From NCBI GenBank assembly GCA_026008535.1, contig BRKX01000011.1, positions 18,298,001 through 18,362,000 of the forward strand: 64,000 bases of DNA, written 5' to 3'. Both the position numbers and the translations under genes were made by a program. Source of the stretch: Perilla frutescens (lineage: Eukaryota; Streptophyta; Magnoliopsida; Lamiales; Lamiaceae). The notes beneath the pieces are model-generated. The model worked only from the letters and a program-made list of their open reading frames with translations. It did no database searches and was not told the origin of the DNA. The stretch's first letter is position 1. Each line of letters opens with the position of its first letter. Below, one piece after another: positions 55,418-64,000 of the stretch.

Positions 55418-56820
55418 TAATGGATTTTTGGGTTGATTGTTCCAAACTTAGGGTATATAATTTTTTAAAATTTCATTTTTTTAGCAATAAATATTAATTA
55501 TGATTAGTTATAATATAATTTTTACAAAGCATTATTAACAATATATAATTTTAATGTCGACACACATAAATTGAGATAGGGGATCTCTACTCATGCCTAA
55601 TCCATCATTTAGTTATTCTTCTATTTTTGATTTTTTTTTAAAGAATGAGAGATTCCGATGGGAATTTTAATCCCTATTCTTCAACTTTTGAAAAAAAAAC
55701 TCAAATCTCATGATTTTAGTCGATAATGATTCCAAAGGAATGACCACTCACATAGTCACATTATAAAAAAAAAACTCATAATTTTAGTCGATAACGATTT
55801 CTAAGAGAATTATAAGATAATGACGACTAATCACATAATAAAGCATATCAATCAAATGGATTTGAAGGCAGCAGGAATGTTCATTTATAATTCCCTCATC
55901 ATCTATGAAGCACCTCCTTAGTTCAATCTATATAAGAAATTGTACCAATACCAACTCATTGGAACATATTCTTGAATCTTCATAGTTGATAGTTGTTGAT
56001 ACTAAGAAAAAAAAATCCTCAACTAATGCACGCATGTATCGTAGGACATTTTGTCAAAATCTCATAAATATTGTTCGTCAAATATTCAGGTAAATGATTT
56101 TTTAATGCACAATGAAGTTATTGAAAGATATTGATTGATGTTAGAGTAGAATCTTGATGCGATGATTAATTTTTTATTAATATTAATTAATACAATATTG
56201 TGTATATATATTCATGAGCCAAAAATTAATGATGGTAGATCTATTAAATAAATATATTTTTAAATAATCTAATTAATATATATTAGACAGTTAATCTTCA
56301 ATTTCCTATTATTTATCAATGGATAAGGTATATATGTGTAAGTATGTCACCATTCTTCTTTCGAGCAAAAGGTGTATATATCTCACGGGAAAGTCTATGC
56401 TATCTCATATGTACAATGTAATAGTCACAACCATAAGAATCGTAATAAATTACAATTGTGATATTATTTTAATTAAGTCTAATCTTATTTGAAAAAAAAA
56501 AAAGCATCCACAATTATCATATATTACAATCATTGTGAGTGTAGGTAAAATACCATAGTGATTAGCATAAAATATCTCGATATCTCACTTACAATAGCTT
56601 ATGCGGCCAATGAATTATTATTATGCAAATATATAGCATGTGACAATATGATTTCTCCTTTTAATATATGCTTTTTTTTTAGCATTGATAGAATTGAGAT
56701 AAATCAATTATTTTAAAACTTTTTTGCAAGTCCCCCTAACCTCTACCGCGAAATTTCCAGAATACCCTCAACCTCACTGTAATTAAAAGTGCCTCCTGCG
56801 GCTGCCTCCCCAAATCGTGT
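55418..56820. other. Intergenic, no gene seen
   Basis: AT-rich. A direct pair of ATAATTTTAGTCGATAACGA / ATGATTTTAGTCGATAATGA phrases occurs near 55710 and 55779. The right edge is the promoter and leader of the acyl carrier protein gene (GA-rich from about 56838). Confidence 0.5.
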
Positions 56821-56910
56821 ACTAAGTGACCTACACATTAGAGAGAGAAGAATCAAAGAAATCCGTAGAGAGAGAATCAAAGAAATTGGCGGTGAAATTG
56901 GAAGAGAAAG

Positions 56911-60365
<3,455 letters not shown>

Positions 60366-60855
60366 GATATGCAAGGTTTCTGTTGTTTGGTTTTACATCT
60401 CTTAAAAGCTTGTATCCATCTTTTTGCTCAACTGTGGATACGCTATTGCACAAACTTGATATTGTACGGGAAATAATTTAGCCCTCTTCTTTGAGATAAG
60501 GTATCCCTGAATTGGGATTGAATGTTGGATCCATGTCTCTACTTGTATTGTCTTCTGTATTTTGACGTAGCTCTGTTTTTCAATGAACTTTTCAGTACTG
60601 AACTTGGTAAATAATCAAGTATTGATAATTTGTTAGTTGTTTCCTCATTTGAAGTGCCTTTTTGGACTTACGGAATGAAGTAGTTGGACTTACTAAAATT
60701 GTTCTGATTGCTAAGTTGATTAAAATGTAATAGAGAAATCGAACTAATTTGAAATATAGGAAGCCACTTTAAACCATTACTATTCCAGCTGAACTAACTT
60801 CCAAATTATGAACAAGTAGAAATCCCATTTACAGTAAAATAAAGGAAGAATAATT
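60366..60855. other. 3' flank between converging genes
   Basis: 3' untranslated region of the acyl carrier protein gene (plus) and of the inhibitor gene (minus), which converge here. T-rich; no other feature. Confidence 0.6.
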
Positions 60856-61425
60856 TCATAAACTAGGTGTTGCTAGTTCCTGAATGATGTGAAGGATAGA
60901 GAGAGCCATGGCTGAGAGCTGAAATGTGTGGTTGTTTCTCTCTGTGAGAGGAGAAACCACACCTCTCTTCTCCTTAAAACCTTCCTCACAGGTGGTGGCA
61001 CCATCCATGATGGAACTTATCTCCACGTTGGCGTCGTCGAGCCTCTTCTTCGCGTAGTCTCTCATGGCCTGTTTTACAGAAGGGATTGCATCAGAGAAGA
61101 GCTCGAAGCAGTCGCTCAAGCACACCCTCAGGTATGGGTCGGATGCCCTGTTCTTCTTGATGAGGTGTTTGATGAAACAGCGCGTGTCGGTTATGTTGTA
61201 TCGAAGAAGCTTCATAGAGATGGTGGCGAGCCCCTGCAGTGTGGAGCAGTGGCTGGCCGGGGCTGCCTGCAGGGAGGTTGTGCAGAAGCTGTAGTCGATG
61301 TTCGGATCGTCTTGTGCTATATCTAGGCAAGTGGAGTTGATCAAGCTCTTGCCTGATGTTGTCTCGATTGTGATCAGGAAGGTGAAGACGAAGGCTTTTG
61401 AGATCAAATAGCTGCACTGCTTCAT
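60856..61425 (-). CDS. Invertase/pectin methylesterase inhibitor family protein
   Basis: A single-exon frame of 189 residues. An N-terminal hydrophobic segment (about 8-20) followed by TTSGKS looks like a signal peptide, so the protein is probably secreted to the cell wall or sent to the vacuole. The PMEI/invertase-inhibitor fold is supported by a Cys pair at 33 and 48 (CLDIAQDDPNIDYSFC) and a second pair, most likely 106 and 146, about 40 apart as in the family. Cys 60, 83 and 102 are extra. DPYLRVCLSDCFELFSDAIP and the ending MDGATTCEEGFKEKRG with a following SPLTERN are most like plant proteins labelled putative invertase inhibitor (the Pla a 1-like subgroup), in my recollection. Whether it acts on invertase or pectin methylesterase cannot be told from sequence. 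A GA repeat lies directly upstream of the ATG in its leader. Confidence 0.9.
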   Translation of the reverse strand: MKQCSYLISKAFVFTFLITIETTSGKSLINSTCLDIAQDDPNIDYSFCTTSLQAAPASHCSTLQGLATISMKLLRYNITDTRCFIKHLIKKNRASDPYLRVCLSDCFELFSDAIPSVKQAMRDYAKKRLDDANVEISSIMDGATTCEEGFKEKRGVVSPLTERNNHTFQLSAMALSILHIIQELATPSL

Positions 61426-63039
61426 TCTCTCTCTCTCTCTCTGTTGCTTGGTTATTGGCTTCTGGTGGTTCTCTTAGATCTGATATTTCGATGAGAAAAA
61501 TGATTATATGTAGAGGGCATATAGCAGCTGGCTTGGTAATGGGTTGGATTGTTGGAACGTGGAGTTTGGATTGTATACAATATATCGTATATGTATATAT
61601 GTGTATGTATATATTTGAAATCTAATTTAGTGGAAGAAAGTTGTTGTGTATCAATATTAAGATTTGTGGCTCTGTACTTTTAAGGGCACATAATTATGCA
61701 ATCAATATTTAATCAGAATTAGTGACAGCTCGGCAGATGTTTGGCAGACTATGTTTATCAATTGAGAGAGAGAGAGTAAATTATTGTAGGAAATCATAGG
61801 ATTCTGCTAATAAGGGACAGATTAACTTGTGGTAAACTAATCGTTCTGCCCCATTTTATGAAGCTGAAAGTGAGGAAATTAGCCTTGTAGCTCGATAGTA
61901 TTATTCAAAGCACAAACAAGCTATCCATAATCAGTTCTTTTATCATCACTAAATAAAAATAAAATAAAATCATAGAAATGTAAAAATAAAAGGAGATAGC
62001 ATTGTAAGGAATGATTTAGAATGCGTTTAAAGATGTGAAGATGGAAAGAAATATAATGTTTGAAAGATAGCAATGCATAAAATCTTGATGTAGGGGAATC
62101 TTTAAATTTTGGCCCAACATTTGTAAAGTTATTAATCCTATTTCAAGGTGGATAATATTATATAATTTATGTATTCCTAGTCCAAAAGGTAGAAACAATG
62201 AGAACCAAATTTATTGAAGATATTATTAATTTATTAATTTCCAAAGTGAGAAGTGTTGGAAAAGATGAAAAGGTGGTGAAGAAAGAAAAGAATGGGTAAG
62301 CTTGAAGCCCATGCCTACTGTTTGAAAATAGACTAAAATAAGCATGGACTTGGTTTATTGGTTAGGCAGTTTGGATCTTTTGTTTTAGTGTTTACATGTT
62401 TTATTTATTAATTTATATTACATGAGAGAGTGGTGTTTACCATACACAGGCTAATTCTTCTTATTTAATTTTGGCAGCAGAATGCAAGTTTTATTTGTAA
62501 TTGCAATTGATATTGCATTTTGTGCAGTTATAATAATGAATTCATGGTAATTGCAACTTTGTTCATATAATTGGCTTTGGCTTTTGATTGGTGAAATTCT
62601 TCCCCTTCATTGTTTAAATGAGGGGTATTAAATTGTAGTTCACAACTATTTTATTTTTCATTAAAAAATAAAGAGCTATGTATAAAAGTTGGATTAGTAA
62701 GAAATATCCGACCTAACACATGCACAGTAAAGTTACATGCATTATTAAATAATTGTATTGCAAAACGCATTCTTAGATCTCTATATTTTTATGTTTTGTT
62801 CATATAGGTTCTTGTATATGTTTATTTATTTATGTTAGTAGGTCCTTTTACTTCAGTAATAATTTTTTAAGTCATGCACTTTTTTATTTTGTTTTGAGAC
62901 TTTCTTTTACATTTTTTATTTATAGGTCCTTCTATTTTTGTTTGTCGAATCATTGACCACAGTTCCAATTTCAGAAAATTGTAACCTGGATCCGCTGATT
63001 CCATTTTTTTTAGTTAATAAACGTTGAATGTTGACAATC
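61426..63039. other. Promoter of the inhibitor gene and intergenic
   Basis: A GA/CT repeat at 61427-61443 in the 5' leader, TATATA stretches at about 61580-61613 as possible core promoter, then AT-rich DNA with no gene. Confidence 0.5.
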
Positions 63040-63042
63040 TAA

Positions 63043-63452
63043 GAGCATCTCCAGCAGCAGTTGTAGCTATTTACAGCTTCATCTACACTATTTTACTGTT
63101 TCATCTTTATTTCATCTCCAACAGTCTACACCAAATTTTGCACTTAAAGAGAATATTCCTATATTGTATTTAAAAATAATTAAACCACAAAACAGAAAAA
63201 AAAATTGCCAGCACTCGCTGGCCTCCTAGCTGGCGCTGGAGTGTTTTAAAATTTGATGCTCAGTGCCGGCTGAGTCCCACCGCCGGCGTTGGGAGTCAGT
63301 CCAGTGACTGCTAGAGTCCCAGCCGCCCTGGGAGTGTTTTACCACTGAGGGGAGAGCCCCTATTTTGCCGTCGAAGATGCCATAGCTGCTGGAGCACAAA
63401 TAGACGGTATTTTACAGTTTTGCACTAATTTAGTGCACTACTGAAGATGCTC
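63043..63452. mobile_element. Tourist-like (PIF/Harbinger) MITE, 410 bp, with TAA duplication
   Basis: The left end GAGCATCTCCAGCAGCAG pairs with the right end read on the other strand, GAGCATCTTCAGTAG. TAA flanks both sides (63040-63042 and 63453-63455), the 3-bp duplication of PIF/Harbinger elements. The interior (63205-63370) is unusually GC-rich with repeated GCCGGC/CTGGCGCTGG motifs. A second inner inverted repeat is visible: CCAGCAGCAG near 63051 and CTGCTGGAGC near 63387. Confidence 0.78.
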
Positions 63453-63455
63453 TAA

Positions 63456-64000
63456 TGTACAAGATTTCACTATGTTGAAAACAAAACCGAGGTCAAAATA
63501 CCTACGAACTAGGAATTTCCAAAAAATATGAAATTTTCTTAAAGAGATATTATAAAGAGATGAAAAAACAATTAACTTCCCAACCAAATACCCCACATTA
63601 GTTTTATATAAAAGACAATAGTTACACGGTATTAGACATGTCATTATCATTATATGAAATTCTCTTTATAATTAATCTCTTTTTCATGAAACTCCATATT
63701 TTTTGGAATCTTAATTTGTTGGTATTTTTACTCAATTTTGAAGTTAAATTTAAATTTTACATTAAATTTTATATTTTTTTATCAAATCCATAACCTATTT
63801 GAACTGTTGGAACCATGTGTTCCCTTTCTATTCCCGAAACAAAATATAGGAGTAAATAAATATGAGAAAGTGTATTCGCGGCGAAGTAGATAAAGAGCTG
63901 TTAAAGAAAAATAAATTATGCAAAGACCAATGTAATTGGATTAATTTATAGAAGTGATCTTCAACTTTCATACATCGGAGATCATACATACTTTTGTTAC
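63456..64000. other. Right-edge intergenic, no gene seen
   Basis: AT-rich sequence without recognised features. Confidence 0.5.

Noticed and set aside
60928..61326. 132-codon plus-strand ORF across the inhibitor gene
   Set aside because: Antisense shadow of the PMEI-type frame, which has a signal peptide and the family cysteines.

Overview
The window is nuclear DNA from a flowering plant, most likely a eudicot. The genes have short coding exons split by AT-rich GT-AG introns, and each recognised product is a typical land-plant protein. The intergenic DNA is very AT-rich and packed with plant transposon debris: Helitrons, MITEs, tRNA-derived SINEs, a solo LTR and an integrated pararetrovirus. 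No bacterial-type operon, CRISPR array, rRNA or tRNA gene was seen. The species cannot be fixed from sequence reading alone.

Genes from left to right: (1) the 5' two thirds of a mitochondrial NAD-dependent malic enzyme on the minus strand (53-6102, running off the left edge, ten exons); (2) a single-exon 298-residue plant protein of unknown function with an N-terminal Cys motif (27697-28593, plus); (3) a Rab GTPase of the RABH1/Rab6 group on the minus strand (45526-48289, six exons, 208 residues); (4) a doubtful two-coding-exon gene at 51354-52032 (minus), ending in a MYB/SANT-like C-terminal region that appears frameshifted; (5) a mitochondrial acyl carrier protein on the plus strand, with two coding exons around a 3.1-kb intron (56911-60365); (6) a single-exon invertase/pectin-methylesterase inhibitor on the minus strand (60856-61425). 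They act in unrelated processes (respiratory malate use, Golgi traffic, mitochondrial fatty-acid/lipoate synthesis, cell-wall or sucrose control) and are linked only by position.

The mobile DNA is the more unusual content. At least three and perhaps five Helitron ends share one 3' signature: a short hairpin with a 3-nt loop, 9 nt, then CTAG|T. An old, heavily broken caulimovirid-like endogenous pararetrovirus fills about 20.3-24.5 kb (minus). It keeps a zinc knuckle, protease, reverse transcriptase, RNase H and a downstream ORF, but has many stops and has lost the protease catalytic Asp. A 1.6-kb element with long terminal inverted repeats (about 10.5-12.1 kb) carries a decayed, intron-containing copy of part of a host gene. 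A 1498-bp solo LTR (37880-39377) is framed by a perfect 5-bp target duplication and contains two internal tandem-repeat systems. A SINE with a perfect 14-bp target duplication is nested in another inverted-repeat element. Several MITE families (Stowaway-, Tourist-, hAT- and Mutator-like) have readable ends.

All boundaries were read by eye. Homology statements rest on family knowledge, not on a database search.
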